DNA of 64,000 nucleotides from Desulfoplanes formicivorans. GTDB lineage: Bacteria; Desulfobacterota; Desulfovibrionia; Desulfovibrionales; Desulfomicrobiaceae. The notes beneath the pieces were generated by a model. The model saw only the letters and a list, made by a program, of their open reading frames with translations, searched no databases and was not told the origin of the DNA. Where the stretch lies: assembly GCF_001748225.1 (NCBI RefSeq), contig NZ_BDFE01000017.1, forward strand, positions 372,001 to 436,000. Direction: 5' to 3'. Of this stretch, positions 46,261-55,323 are shown in pieces; the stretch's first letter is position 1, and each line of letters starts with the position of its first letter. A program made the position numbers and the translations under genes.

Positions 46261-47193
46261 CTACATCAACCATTTCCACCAGACAAATACGGCCAGAAAT
46301 CCGAACAGATAGATCAGGCCTATCCAGCTCAGGGCCTTCATGCGGGCGGTTAAGGCCAGTTCGCCCTTTAACCGGGATTGCATTACCAGGCGATAATTGA
46401 GCAGGGCAAACACTGGTGTGGTCATAAAGGATAGGATCATTGCGAAATTGAGCATGGTCATCAGCTTGGATGTAAAGAAAAGCAAAATGATCATTGCGAC
46501 AACACTGACAATGAGCATCCACGTGTTATGATAGGTAAGCTTTTCGATCCTTCTGGATTGCATAAGGCGCTGTGCTTCGGCAATAGCTCGCGAATACCCG
46601 TCGATAACCGTAATGGTACTTCCAAATATACAAAAAAAAGCAATAACAGCAATCAGGTAACGTGACCACTCCCCAATGGTTGAGGCATACATGCTCACCA
46701 ACTGATGGGAAAAACCGATGCCGGAAGTTTTCAATTCCTGCCCATTGCCATGGAGGACAAGGGCGCCAAGGGCCAGAAAGACCACGGCCAGAAATGCTGT
46801 TCCCACGTACCCCACATTGAAATCGAACAAGGCTGAACTCGGGGTGACATTCTGCTTGCTTTTCTGACTTTTCAGCCACATGGAGGTAAGGCAGGAAATC
46901 TCAATGGGAGCGGGCATCCAACCCATCATGATAACGACAAATCCGATGGATGCAATGCTCCATATGGAAGGTGTCTGATAATCAGGCGGGGCAACCGCGC
47001 CATTTTCCGACGCGATGATCACAGCGGAAATGGTGGCCAGAACAAGGTCAACGCATGGGAGGTCAAAAGAAACTCCCTGCGGTATACCCGGACTGCTCTG
47101 CTGGCCTCGCCTGGCCCGGGCCCATGCCTGTTGTCTCCTCCTGCAAGGCCGTGATTCCGGGAGCACCCTCCGGCCATCACGCCTTGATTGCAA
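46261..47193 (-). pseudogene. 5'-truncated Nramp-family divalent metal transporter
   Basis: From about residue 48 on, the frame encodes the C-terminal two thirds of an Nramp transporter. It has ASENGAV, MGWMPAPIEISCLTSMWLKS, ALFDFNVGYVGTAFLAVVF, TITVIDGYSRAIAEA, then three more helices. The N-terminal helices with the DPGN-type metal motif are absent. The first 45 residues are Arg-rich and unlike a membrane protein, and I find no missing part in other frames upstream. It is probably a deletion relic beside an ArsR-type gene. Confidence 0.75.
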
Positions 47194-47393
47194 AATCCCG
47201 GGTATTCAATACCCCCTGCCATGACCGTTCTCCTGCCGGTTACGTCAGTCCGCCTCCCCGAAACAGCCCGAGGAAGACGTGATCCTTTGTTCTCACTTTC
47301 AAACCCTTTGGGTATACCTGTTGCTGGCCAGGATATATCCTGCAGAAATAACACGGTTTCTTGCCGACAGCTGGCAAAGTTGAAAAATACCAC

Positions 47394-47419
47394 TTGACAT
47401 TGTTCAATTGATGTTGAAA
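47394..47419 (+). promoter_or_regulatory. Candidate promoter/operator of the arsR-type gene
   Basis: TTGACA (47394-47399) is followed by TTCAA-TTGATG-TTGAA (47404-47419), an inverted repeat like ArsR-family operators. I cannot place a good -10 element, so the exact start is open. Confidence 0.45.
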
Positions 47420-47428
47420 TTTCATCAC

Positions 47429-47782
47429 ATGGAAAGCAAACAGGCCAGCAAAATTTTTGAAGCGCTCGCATCGGATGTGCGCCTCGACCTGTTCCGGCTC
47501 CTGGTCAAAAACGCTCCCAACGGCCTGGTGGCTGGGGACATTGCCAAGCAGCTCGATATTCCATCCACCAACCTGTCATTCCACCTGAAAGTTGTTGTGC
47601 AAAGCGGTCTGGCCGATGTGGAACGCCAGGGACGGTTCATGCGCTACAAGGCAAATATCCCGTTAATGCTGGACATTGTCGCCTATCTGACTTCCGAGTG
47701 TTGCGCGGACAATCCTGCAACATGCCAGAAATTCAGAGAGACCAGCAAGCTGGCGCCAGGACTGCTTCCGGATCGTGTGTAA
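47429..47782 (+). CDS. arsR: ArsR-family metal(loid)-responsive repressor
   Basis: A winged-helix repressor of about 117 residues. The fold runs from SKIFEALASDVRLDLFRLLV through the HTH AGDIAKQLDIPSTNLSFHLKVV to the wing RQGRFMRYKAN. C-terminal cysteines in ECCADNPATC are placed to bind As(III), Sb(III) or a soft metal. The ATG at 47429 begins at the conserved helix; ATG 47411 is possible. It lies 65 bases before the permease gene it probably controls. Confidence 0.87.
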   Translation: MESKQASKIFEALASDVRLDLFRLLVKNAPNGLVAGDIAKQLDIPSTNLSFHLKVVVQSGLADVERQGRFMRYKANIPLMLDIVAYLTSECCADNPATCQKFRETSKLAPGLLPDRV

Positions 47783-47807
47783 ACGGACCTTGAGGCCTGT
47801 TTTTTTA

Positions 47808-47842
47808 TTTCAATATATCAACATTTCAACGAACGTTGATCA
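47808..47842 (+). promoter_or_regulatory. Inverted repeat before the ArsP-like permease
   Basis: TATCAAC near 47816 and GTTGATC near 47835 form an inverted repeat, with half sites resembling those upstream of the arsR-type gene. It may be a second binding site for the same repressor. Confidence 0.4.
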
Positions 47843-47847
47843 AACCC

Positions 47848-49005
47848 ATGAGTAATTCAAGCGAGAAAACCATGTCTACTCCATCCAAAAACACCGATTG
47901 TTGCTGCTCGTCTCCCCGTGTTGCGGCTTCCCTTATGGATGATGGCGCCAAAAACTGGAATTTCAGATATCTTGCCGTCATCACCTTTCTGGCCGTCCTC
48001 TGGTGGCTTGCCTACGGTAATATCCTGCCTGCTTCCAACTGGCTGGTCTTTGACTTGTGGGGCATGGATTCCGATTCCCATCTAGCCATGTCCCTGCAGT
48101 TTTTCATCTATGACACGGTGAAAATCCTGCTCCTTCTGGTGGCCCTTATTTACGGTATAGCCTGGATACGTGCGTCTTTGAACGTGGAGCGGGTCCGTGA
48201 TTATCTCGCAGGCAAGCGACGCGGTCTCGGTTATTTTCTGGGCGCTGTTTTTGGTGCCATCACCCCCTTTTGCTCCTGCTCGAGCATTCCCCTGTTCCTG
48301 GGATTCACCACGGCCCGTATCCCCATCGGCATAACCATGGCCTTTTTAATGACCTCTCCCCTTATCAATGAAATTGCCGTGGTCCTGTTGTGGGGGTTGC
48401 TCGGATGGAAATTCACGGTGATTTACATGCTGGTGGGCATGACCGCAGGTATCTTTGGCGGCTTTATCATGGACACATTAAAAGCCGATCGCTGGTTGCA
48501 GCCGTTCATGATTGAAGCCATGAAAAAAGCCCCGGCACATGAGTTTGTCAACGAGGCCGGGGAGATCCAGAAACTAAGCGTGCGCCAGCGCCACACCTTT
48601 GCCTATGAGGAAATGGTCTCCATTTTCAAGCGCGTCTGGAAATGGGTGATCATCGGCGTGGGTATCGGTGCCCTGCTCCACGGATTGGTGCCGGACAACT
48701 GGTTTGCCGAAAACTTCGGCGCCGGCGAGTGGTGGACTGTTCCTGCCTCGGTTATGGTGGCCATTCCCCTGTACTCCAATGTAACCGGCATAGTCCCCAT
48801 CATGGAAAGCCTGCTCCTCAAGGGTCTGCCCATTGGCACCACCATGGCATTCTGCATGAGCGCCGTGGCCGCCAGTATCCCGGAGGTGATGATGTTGCGG
48901 CAGGTCATGACCCTCAAACTCCAGGCAACCTTTATAGGCTATCTATGGATCATCTTCACCCTGGTGGGCTGGCTGTTCAACATCCTTGGCCCGTACGTCG
49001 TCTAA
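47848..49005 (+). CDS. ArsP/DUF318-type permease
   Basis: A membrane permease (385 residues from ATG 47848; 47872 is an alternative) with about eight to ten helices. The N-terminus carries CCCSSPRV. The family motif FCSCSSIPLFLGF is present, as is the second-half signature MVAIPLYSNVTGIVPIMESLLLKG. Relatives export trivalent organoarsenicals. The ArsR-type gene and a redox thioredoxin-like protein flank it, which fits a metal(loid) resistance cassette. Substrate unproven. Confidence 0.83.
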   Translation: MSNSSEKTMSTPSKNTDCCCSSPRVAASLMDDGAKNWNFRYLAVITFLAVLWWLAYGNILPASNWLVFDLWGMDSDSHLAMSLQFFIYDTVKILLLLVALIYGIAWIRASLNVERVRDYLAGKRRGLGYFLGAVFGAITPFCSCSSIPLFLGFTTARIPIGITMAFLMTSPLINEIAVVLLWGLLGWKFTVIYMLVGMTAGIFGGFIMDTLKADRWLQPFMIEAMKKAPAHEFVNEAGEIQKLSVRQRHTFAYEEMVSIFKRVWKWVIIGVGIGALLHGLVPDNWFAENFGAGEWWTVPASVMVAIPLYSNVTGIVPIMESLLLKGLPIGTTMAFCMSAVAASIPEVMMLRQVMTLKLQATFIGYLWIIFTLVGWLFNILGPYVV

Positions 49006-49043
49006 ACACAATCTGCCAACAAACAACCAAACGGGAGAACATT

Positions 49044-49340
49044 ATGGAAATCAAAGTATTCGGACCTGGCTGCGCCAAATGCAAGGAAACGGAAAAACTC
49101 ATCAGGGAGGCCGTCAAGGCCTCGGGCAAGGACATCACCGTGGAAAAAGTGTCTGATCTCCAGCAAATGCTGGCTGCAGGGGTCATGTCCACCCCGGCCG
49201 TTGCCATTGACGGAGTTGTGAAAACCACCGGTAGGGTTCCTTCCAAAAAGGACATTGCCGCATGGATAGACGGGGCTGGTGATGCCCCTTCTTCACCTGC
49301 TTCTTGTGGCGGATGCTGCTCCTGCGGCGGCAACTGCTAG
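49044..49340 (+). CDS. Small redox thioredoxin-like protein with Cys-rich tail
   Basis: A 98-residue thioredoxin-fold protein (redox-active disulfide family). The active site is GPGCAKCKETE, and STPAVAIDG carries the cis-Pro. The C-terminus adds a tail SCGGCCSCGGNC, five cysteines in 12 residues, likely to bind a soft metal or metalloid. It lies 38 bases after the permease gene. A role in reducing or handing metal(loid)s to the permease is inference. Confidence 0.87.
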   Translation: MEIKVFGPGCAKCKETEKLIREAVKASGKDITVEKVSDLQQMLAAGVMSTPAVAIDGVVKTTGRVPSKKDIAAWIDGAGDAPSSPASCGGCCSCGGNC

Positions 49341-49483
49341 GGGATGCCATATGGTGAACAAGAACCCCGGAAGAACAACCATGTCCACGGATCCTTTGCT
49401 CACAGGCCCAGGAGACTGGAAAAGACACCATGTTCACCAGGGTCGAGTTCATCAATAAATCATTCCTCCTTCCCAACCAAGTC

Positions 49484-49512
49484 AAAAAAGCCCCTCAATG
49501 AGGGGCTTTTTT
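49484..49512. terminator. Bidirectional terminator
   Basis: AAAAAAGCCCCTC (49484-49496), a three-base loop and its perfect complement ending in TTTTTT. It serves the rightward ArsR/permease unit and can serve the leftward MATE gene. Confidence 0.88.
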
Positions 49513-49595
49513 CTGGGCAGGTAGTGCCCCAAAAGTCTGCAGAGCATGACCCGCATCAGGGTTGCTCCTTGTGCATTCAAAACATTTCTGCCGCC

Positions 49596-50948
49596 TTACT
49601 TCTCCCTTCCAAGTCTACCGTCTTCACCCAGTTCCCGCACCAGCAGCACACCGGCAATGGCTGCCGAGGCCAGATCCGAAGCAGGTCCGGCCAGCCATAC
49701 CCCCTGCAATCCCCAGAACATGGGCAGGATCACCAACAGGGGCAGAAGAAACATTACCTGCCTGGTCATGGAAAGAAACATGGCCACCCGGGGATTGTCG
49801 ATGGCCTGGAAATAGTTGGCCGTTACAAAATGGAACGCGATCAAGGGAACCATGGCCATATTGATGCGGATGGCCTGGGTGCCCATGGCCACAAAAGAGG
49901 TGTCTGCGGCATTGAAAAGCTGAAAAATCCGTCCGGCACCAAGCTGGATCATCAGAAACATGCACAGGGCAAAGCCGGTTCCAAAGGCAAGGGTCAAAAT
50001 CAGGGCCTTTCTGACCCGATCCGGTCGGCCAGCCCCGTGATTATACCCGAAAATGGGCTGGGCTCCCTGGCACAGCCCATTTAAGGGCATCATCAAAAGC
50101 ATGGACGCGCTGAAAATGACCCCCATGACCGAAACACCCACATCCCCGCCGTACCGGACCAGGGCATGGTTGGTTATGGCTACAATCAGGCAGCCCGCCA
50201 GATTCATGACCAGCGGAGGCGATCCGATTTTCATGATCGCCTTGACAATGGGCCACCGGGGAAAAAAATGGCGCCATCGAAGATCAAGCAGGGCCGTCCC
50301 GCTGGCATAATACTGCAACACCCACAAGGCGGACACGGTCTGGCTCAGGACGGTTGCCAGGGCAGCCCCCCGGATGCCCATGTCCAGAACAAAGATGAAC
50401 AGGGGATCAAGAATGACATTGAGAAGCGCCCCGATGAGCATGGTCGCCATGGCCTTGGTGGGATTGCCCTCCCCCCGGATGAAATTGTTCATGCCAAAGG
50501 AAATCTCATGCATGAGGCTCCCCAGAAGGATAATGAAGAGATATTCCCTGGCCAGAGGGAGGATGGCCTTGCTGGCCCCGAAAAACACAAGCAATGGATC
50601 AAGAAAGATGAGGCCAAAAAAGGTGAATCCCACTCCCAGAAGCATATACAGGCCAAAGGCATTGCCCAGAATCATCTCGGCCTCGGCCTGTTTGTTTTCC
50701 CCCAGCCTGATGGATACCAGGGCATTGCCGCCTCGTCCGATGAGCATGCCAAAGGCCATCATGATCATCATGATGGGAAAACAGATGGACACGGCAGCAA
50801 TGCCCTGGGAGCCCACTCCATTGCCGATGAATATGCGGTCAACCACATTGTACATGGAGGTGACAACCGCAGCGATGATGGAGGGCACGGAAAAGGATAT
50901 GAGCAGTTTGCCGATATGTTCCGTGCCCATGCGTTGTGAATCTTTCAT
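49596..50948 (-). CDS. MATE-family multidrug/cation efflux pump
   Basis: A 450-residue transporter with 12 helices in two homologous halves. SVPSIIAAVVTSMYNVVDRIFIGN, FIRGEGNPTKAM and GLCQGAQPIFGYNHGAG are family landmarks (each quoted in part). It expels cationic drugs using Na+ or H+. I chose the ATG at 50948 because it has AGGA upstream and starts just before helix 1. It is a single gene. Confidence 0.9.
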   Translation of the reverse strand: MKDSQRMGTEHIGKLLISFSVPSIIAAVVTSMYNVVDRIFIGNGVGSQGIAAVSICFPIMMIMMAFGMLIGRGGNALVSIRLGENKQAEAEMILGNAFGLYMLLGVGFTFFGLIFLDPLLVFFGASKAILPLAREYLFIILLGSLMHEISFGMNNFIRGEGNPTKAMATMLIGALLNVILDPLFIFVLDMGIRGAALATVLSQTVSALWVLQYYASGTALLDLRWRHFFPRWPIVKAIMKIGSPPLVMNLAGCLIVAITNHALVRYGGDVGVSVMGVIFSASMLLMMPLNGLCQGAQPIFGYNHGAGRPDRVRKALILTLAFGTGFALCMFLMIQLGAGRIFQLFNAADTSFVAMGTQAIRINMAMVPLIAFHFVTANYFQAIDNPRVAMFLSMTRQVMFLLPLLVILPMFWGLQGVWLAGPASDLASAAIAGVLLVRELGEDGRLGREK

Positions 50949-51074
50949 GATCTTCCTTGAAAAACAGGGAATTGTGCACCATGCAGGAGCATGTGTCAAA
51001 AAAGTTTAAGGTGGCCCCCAACCGCTTCGAATTCTTGAGATGATATTACCGTTGCCCTGCGCCAAAAGAATTAT

Positions 51075-51113
51075 AACCAGAAAAATCACAGTTATACTGT
51101 AACTTTTCTGGTT
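51075..51113. repeat. Nested inverted repeat after the response-regulator gene
   Basis: AACCAGAAAA (51075-51084) and its complement TTTTCTGGTT (51104-51113) enclose a smaller palindrome ACAGT-TAT-ACTGT (51088-51100). It sits 39 bases beyond the stop of the regulator gene and upstream of the MATE gene. It may end the leftward operon or be an operator for the MATE gene. Confidence 0.6.
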
Positions 51114-51152
51114 ATTCAAAACATATGGTCCTGGGATAATGACCAAATAATT

Positions 51153-52535
51153 TCAAGCTGTTGACGGAGTTTCCCGACTATTAAAATCGTACAATTCCAG
51201 CTTGTCGTACAAAGTACGGCGGCTTATGCCAAGTACCCGGGCGGCTTTGGACCGGTTACCTGCAGCCTCTTTCAGGGCCTTACGGATGGCTGCTCTTTCG
51301 GCCTGTTCCACTGCTTCTTTAAGGGATGAGGAGGTATCGATTTCCGAGGCCACGGGTGGTGTGGAAGGTCTGACATAATGATATAACGAATCAACCGCGA
51401 TGACCGTATCATCGGTCAGGAGCACTGCCCGCTCAATAATATTTTCCAGTTCCCGGATATTTCCCTTCCAGGAAGAATTCATAAGCACCTGCATGGCTGC
51501 TGGATCCAATTCCGTAACTTTCTTATTATACATTTTGTTACATTTACGAATGAAATGGTCCACAAAAAAACCCAGGTCTTCCTTGCGTTCTCGCAACGCT
51601 GGCAGATGCAATGGGATGACGGCCAGACGATAATAAAGGTCTTTGCGAAAGCCGTTTTTTTCCACTTCTTCACTTAAATTACGACTGGTCGCGGAGATAA
51701 ATCGAACATCGATATGTATGGGAATGTTGCCCCCTACGGGTTTGATTTCTTTTTCCTGAATGGCTCGCAGGAGTTTGACCTGGGTTGAGGGGGTGAGTTC
51801 GCCGATTTCATCCAGAAATATAGTTCCGCCCTGAGCTTCTTCCAAAAGCCCTCGCTTGGCCCGAACCGCTCCGGTAAAAGCCCCTTTGACATGACCAAAG
51901 AGCTCGCTTTCCAAAAGGTGTTCGGACAATGCTCCACAGTCGATGGTAAAAAAAGGCTTGTCCTTGCGGGCACTGATCTTGTGAATATGCTTGGCAAACA
52001 TGGATTTCCCGGTCCCGGTTTCCCCTTGGATGAGAATAGATGCCTCTGAGTCTGCAACCTTTTTAATGGTGGAAAGCATTTGCTTGATAACGGGGTTGTT
52101 TCCCACGACCATACCGGCAGTGGCATTTTGCTTCTCGCGAGAATCGTAATCTTCCAGCCGGCGATGCAATTTACCATACTCAATGGCCCGCCCGGCCAAA
52201 AGTGCCAGTTCCTGGGTTTTGAAAGGTTTGGTAATGTAGGTGAAGGCCCCCATGCGCATGGCTTCCACTGCGCTTTCAATGCTGCCTGCACCGGTCATGA
52301 TGATGAAGGGCTGGTGGTGGTCTATACTGCGGATGCGCTGGAGCAATTCCAGACCGTCCACCGGCTGCATGGCCTGATCGCTTATGACCAGATCAAACAT
52401 GGTTTCAACAAGGGCATTCCAGCCTTCTTCTCCGTTTTCGGCAGTGTAAACTTTATAGCCCTGTCGTGTCAGAGATTTTTTCAGAACGGTCAGCAACTCT
52501 TTTTCATCGTCCACCAGAAGAATCTTATCGGGCAT
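51153..52535 (-). CDS. Sigma-54-dependent response regulator (NtrC family)
   Basis: A 460-residue activator. The receiver domain (1-120) has Asp9-Asp10, phospho-acceptor Asp53 (ISDQAMQP) and the Lys in TKPF. The AAA+ domain (about 142-380) has Walker A GETGTGKS (171-178), the sigma-54 loop GAFTGA (218-223) and Walker B TIFLDEIGEL. The Fis-type HTH is at the C-terminus (RSKAARVLGISRRTLYDKL). It follows the kinase gene by 17 bases and is the last gene of the leftward operon. Both operon promoters have -24/-12 type elements, its expected targets. Confidence 0.94.
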   Translation of the reverse strand: MPDKILLVDDEKELLTVLKKSLTRQGYKVYTAENGEEGWNALVETMFDLVISDQAMQPVDGLELLQRIRSIDHHQPFIIMTGAGSIESAVEAMRMGAFTYITKPFKTQELALLAGRAIEYGKLHRRLEDYDSREKQNATAGMVVGNNPVIKQMLSTIKKVADSEASILIQGETGTGKSMFAKHIHKISARKDKPFFTIDCGALSEHLLESELFGHVKGAFTGAVRAKRGLLEEAQGGTIFLDEIGELTPSTQVKLLRAIQEKEIKPVGGNIPIHIDVRFISATSRNLSEEVEKNGFRKDLYYRLAVIPLHLPALRERKEDLGFFVDHFIRKCNKMYNKKVTELDPAAMQVLMNSSWKGNIRELENIIERAVLLTDDTVIAVDSLYHYVRPSTPPVASEIDTSSSLKEAVEQAERAAIRKALKEAAGNRSKAARVLGISRRTLYDKLELYDFNSRETPSTA

Positions 52536-52552
52536 GGTTATTTTCCATTAGT

Positions 52553-54523
52553 TTAAACAGCTGGAAATTCCAGGATTATCGAAGTTCCTCTGTCGGGTTC
52601 AGATTCCGCATAAATCAGGCCGTTATTCCGTTCCACCATCCGTCTGGTGATAAAAAGGCCCAATCCGAAACCGCCCTTGCGAGAAGTAAAAAACGGTTCA
52701 AAAATCTGGCGAAGATTTTCTCTGGCAATGCCTTTGCCCTGGTCCCGGACCACAATCTGGATAGTACTGTTTTCTCCGCTCCCGGTCTTGTCGGCACTCA
52801 GGGTTATTTCTTTGCCGGGGTCCATGTTTTCAATGGCATTAAAGAGCAGATTCATGAAGACTTGCTGCAGGGAACGGATATCACCGTAAATAAAGAGTGG
52901 GTCATCACTCACATTGATGCGGATGGTATCCTTTTTGGCTTTGGGGCCGACCAGCATGACGCTTTCCTCAAGCAAATCAAGGACATTGATTCTTTCTTTG
53001 CATTGCGCTTTGGGGGCCGCCTGAGCCAGAACTCCGCCGGTTATTTCCCCGGCTCGTTCAGCATTACGCAGAATGGCTGAAAGACCTTCCCGAAGATCTT
53101 CGGAAAGGTCGTCGGCATAAAGCAGTTCTTCGGCGTTCGCCTGAATAATACTCAGTGGATTATTTATTTCGTGGGCTACCGAGGCGGCCATCTTGCCGAT
53201 AATTGCCAGCCGTTCAGACTGGATGAGATCTTCTTCCATTTTGTTGCGTTCGCTCACATCGCGGGCAAAAAGACACCCCAGAGCTTCTGTCTGTTCTTCT
53301 TGAATGAGCTGCCCTGCAATCTCTGCCAACACCTTGTTTCCTGAAAGGCTTTGCAGAGTAAACTCGTGTTTGCCATAGCCTTCGCTGAAAACATGACACA
53401 GAAATGATGCCATTGCCGGCACCTCCCCTTGCACCAAGATCTGGTCCAACCGCAGATTATCATGACCTGCTGCAAGGGCTAACATGACACAGGCCTGTTT
53501 GTTGGCATGCAGAATACGACCTTCTTTATTGACCAGAAAAATCATGTCCGGTGAAGATTCAATCAGTACCCGATAACGTTGTTCCGTGCGCTGTAAATCT
53601 TTCGTTACCTTGGCCACTTTGCGGCGAAGAAGAAAACTCCAGGCCATGGCGAGCATAAGAAACGTTGCCAGCCCGACCAAGACGAAAAGCAGATGCCGGA
53701 TATACCGTCCCAACCGGAAGGTTTCTGTAATGGAACGACCAAACCATTTTTCACGGAGTTGTTCCAGTGATCCGTTTTTCTTCAGATCCTCCACTGCCTT
53801 TTCAAGTTTTTGGGTAAGATCAGGAGTGTTTGGTGGAACCATAATTCCTAAAGGTATCTCTTTGAGAGGCATACCTTTTTTCAAAACATTTTTGAATTCC
53901 TGGTCCGCAATAATATAATCTGCTTCCTTCTCCGAAGGCGCAATAAACACGTCCACAACACCTCTATTGAGCATATTCAAGGCTTCCAGACACGAAGGAA
54001 CGTTGATGGACTTGCGAAGACTACGCATAGAGGATTCATAATCGACCCCCTGCATGATAATGACCCGTTTGTTGTGCAGATCTTTCAGGCAGGTGACCGA
54101 GGTACACCCTTTATGGACATAGAGATGTTGTTTCAAACTGTAATTTACCGGGATAAATGTGTATCCCAGTTCATCAGCCAGCTTTTGCGTACCGTGGGAA
54201 ATAAAATGTATCTTGCCGTTTTTAAGCAGTTCTTTGCGTTTGTTCAGGTCAGGAATTTGGACAAATTTGATATCAGCCTGGATAATTTTTCCGATCATCA
54301 GCCATTCGTCAATGGTATATCCGCGGATGATTTGTTGGCCATCTTGTATGGACAGAAAAGAAAAGGGAGGGGAAATGGCCCGGACCCCGATGGTATAGGT
54401 TGGTCGGGACGAGGCATGTACCGGCGGCAAACCCGGCAGGAGAAGAATCAGAAGCAAAAAAACAGGAATGCGTGTGCAAAACATGGGTGCCTTGTACGGT
54501 TTATGCTTCTCTTTCGCCACCAT
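52553..54523 (-). CDS. Sensor histidine kinase with periplasmic solute-binding domain
   Basis: A 656-residue hybrid of binding protein and kinase. It has a signal/anchor (17-38), an extracytoplasmic family-3 solute-binding domain (about 40-262), one membrane helix (277-299), a PAS domain (310-420), HisKA with phospho-acceptor His451 in SVAHEINNPL, and an HATPase domain with NLLFNAIEN, DQGKGIA and GGFGLGLF. It should sense a small periplasmic ligand and phosphorylate the adjacent NtrC-type regulator. Two Cys (140 and 145) lie in the sensor domain. The start may be Met14. Confidence 0.92.
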   Translation of the reverse strand: MVAKEKHKPYKAPMFCTRIPVFLLLILLLPGLPPVHASSRPTYTIGVRAISPPFSFLSIQDGQQIIRGYTIDEWLMIGKIIQADIKFVQIPDLNKRKELLKNGKIHFISHGTQKLADELGYTFIPVNYSLKQHLYVHKGCTSVTCLKDLHNKRVIIMQGVDYESSMRSLRKSINVPSCLEALNMLNRGVVDVFIAPSEKEADYIIADQEFKNVLKKGMPLKEIPLGIMVPPNTPDLTQKLEKAVEDLKKNGSLEQLREKWFGRSITETFRLGRYIRHLLFVLVGLATFLMLAMAWSFLLRRKVAKVTKDLQRTEQRYRVLIESSPDMIFLVNKEGRILHANKQACVMLALAAGHDNLRLDQILVQGEVPAMASFLCHVFSEGYGKHEFTLQSLSGNKVLAEIAGQLIQEEQTEALGCLFARDVSERNKMEEDLIQSERLAIIGKMAASVAHEINNPLSIIQANAEELLYADDLSEDLREGLSAILRNAERAGEITGGVLAQAAPKAQCKERINVLDLLEESVMLVGPKAKKDTIRINVSDDPLFIYGDIRSLQQVFMNLLFNAIENMDPGKEITLSADKTGSGENSTIQIVVRDQGKGIARENLRQIFEPFFTSRKGGFGLGLFITRRMVERNNGLIYAESEPDRGTSIILEFPAV

Positions 54524-54619
54524 AAAAAGTGCTGTTTTTTCAAAAATTCCCGATTTCCTCTCCTGCAGAAAGGTGCATGAAAAAGAAACCGGGAATAAAG
54601 GGATGGAGGGGGTCTTTGC

Positions 54620-55312
54620 TTACTTGGCTGTTCCGGAAAGAACAACCTTGTACCCCTTGCCGATGTCATTGCGCGCATCCGAATATACGAGAAGGATGTC
54701 AAGGAATCTTCCGGATCGGACCGGGCGTACGCCAAAGGTTACAGGGAGGCTCCTTCCGGCCGGAATAACCAGTTCGCCCGTGAAGTAGGTGCTCTTGAAC
54801 TTCATGGAGGTAATGGAAGTGACGGTCAGAGGGGCGTCGCCGGTATTTTTGATCATGATCTGCACCTGATTTTGCCTGTCAGGCGTGAGTTCGCCCACGT
54901 CGACCTTCCGGGGGCTGACCTCGATTACACCCATGGGAATGGCTTCTACAAAGCCCGTGATATGAATAATATGGGCATCTTCCTTGCTGTCTCCGGTAAA
55001 AACCGTCACTGTTTTATCAAATTTTCCCGCATACTTGAACGTTCTATAGGTGATAACTAATGTGGTTTTCTCATCGGGTTGCAAACGACGCTTTCCAAGC
55101 GTCGTTGTCGTGCAGCTTCAGGAAGTAGTAACGTTGGTGATGGTCACCGGTTCGCTGCCGATGTTGGACAGAATCACTTTTTTTTGGGCGGTCGGACCTT
55201 CGCGCAGTGTTCCGAAATCTATGGTTTTCGTACTGAACCCCAGGCCGCCGGCAAAGGCAGGAAGGGTCAGGCTGCAAAAGAGCATGGCCAATGCGAATAT
55301 CTTTTTAACCAT
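54620..55312 (-). CDS. DUF1573 protein with predicted selenocysteine (in-frame TGA)
   Basis: A secreted 230-residue protein read through a TGA at codon 65 (55120-55118). The signal peptide is residues 1-21 (ending AFA). The DUF1573 domain follows: IDFGTLREG, an N-x-GSEPVTITNV strand, then TTS-U-SCT, and KFDKTVTVFTGD. In ordinary members this site reads TSCGCT, so U replaces the first conserved Cys. A hairpin typical of bacterial SECIS starts 12 bases after the TGA. The frame is open on both sides and family homology continues across. A second Ig-like module (about 125-230) completes the protein. It lies between a cytochrome gene and the kinase gene. Confidence 0.85.
55085..55105 (-). promoter_or_regulatory. 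Bacterial SECIS element
   Basis: On the minus strand, ACGACGCTT-GGA-AAGCGTCGT forms a perfect 9-bp stem with a GGA loop. The loop starts 21 bases after the TGA; known bacterial SECIS loops stand roughly 16-37 bases after it and have a G among the first two loop bases. Both conditions are met. Confidence 0.82.
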
Positions 55313-55323
55313 ATGTTTTTTCC

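Noticed and set aside
54620-55084. A separate gene beginning at the Met near 55084 downstream of the TGA
   Set aside because: It would start in the middle of a DUF1573 domain without signal peptide or ribosome site. The upstream and downstream parts are in the same frame and make one family domain.
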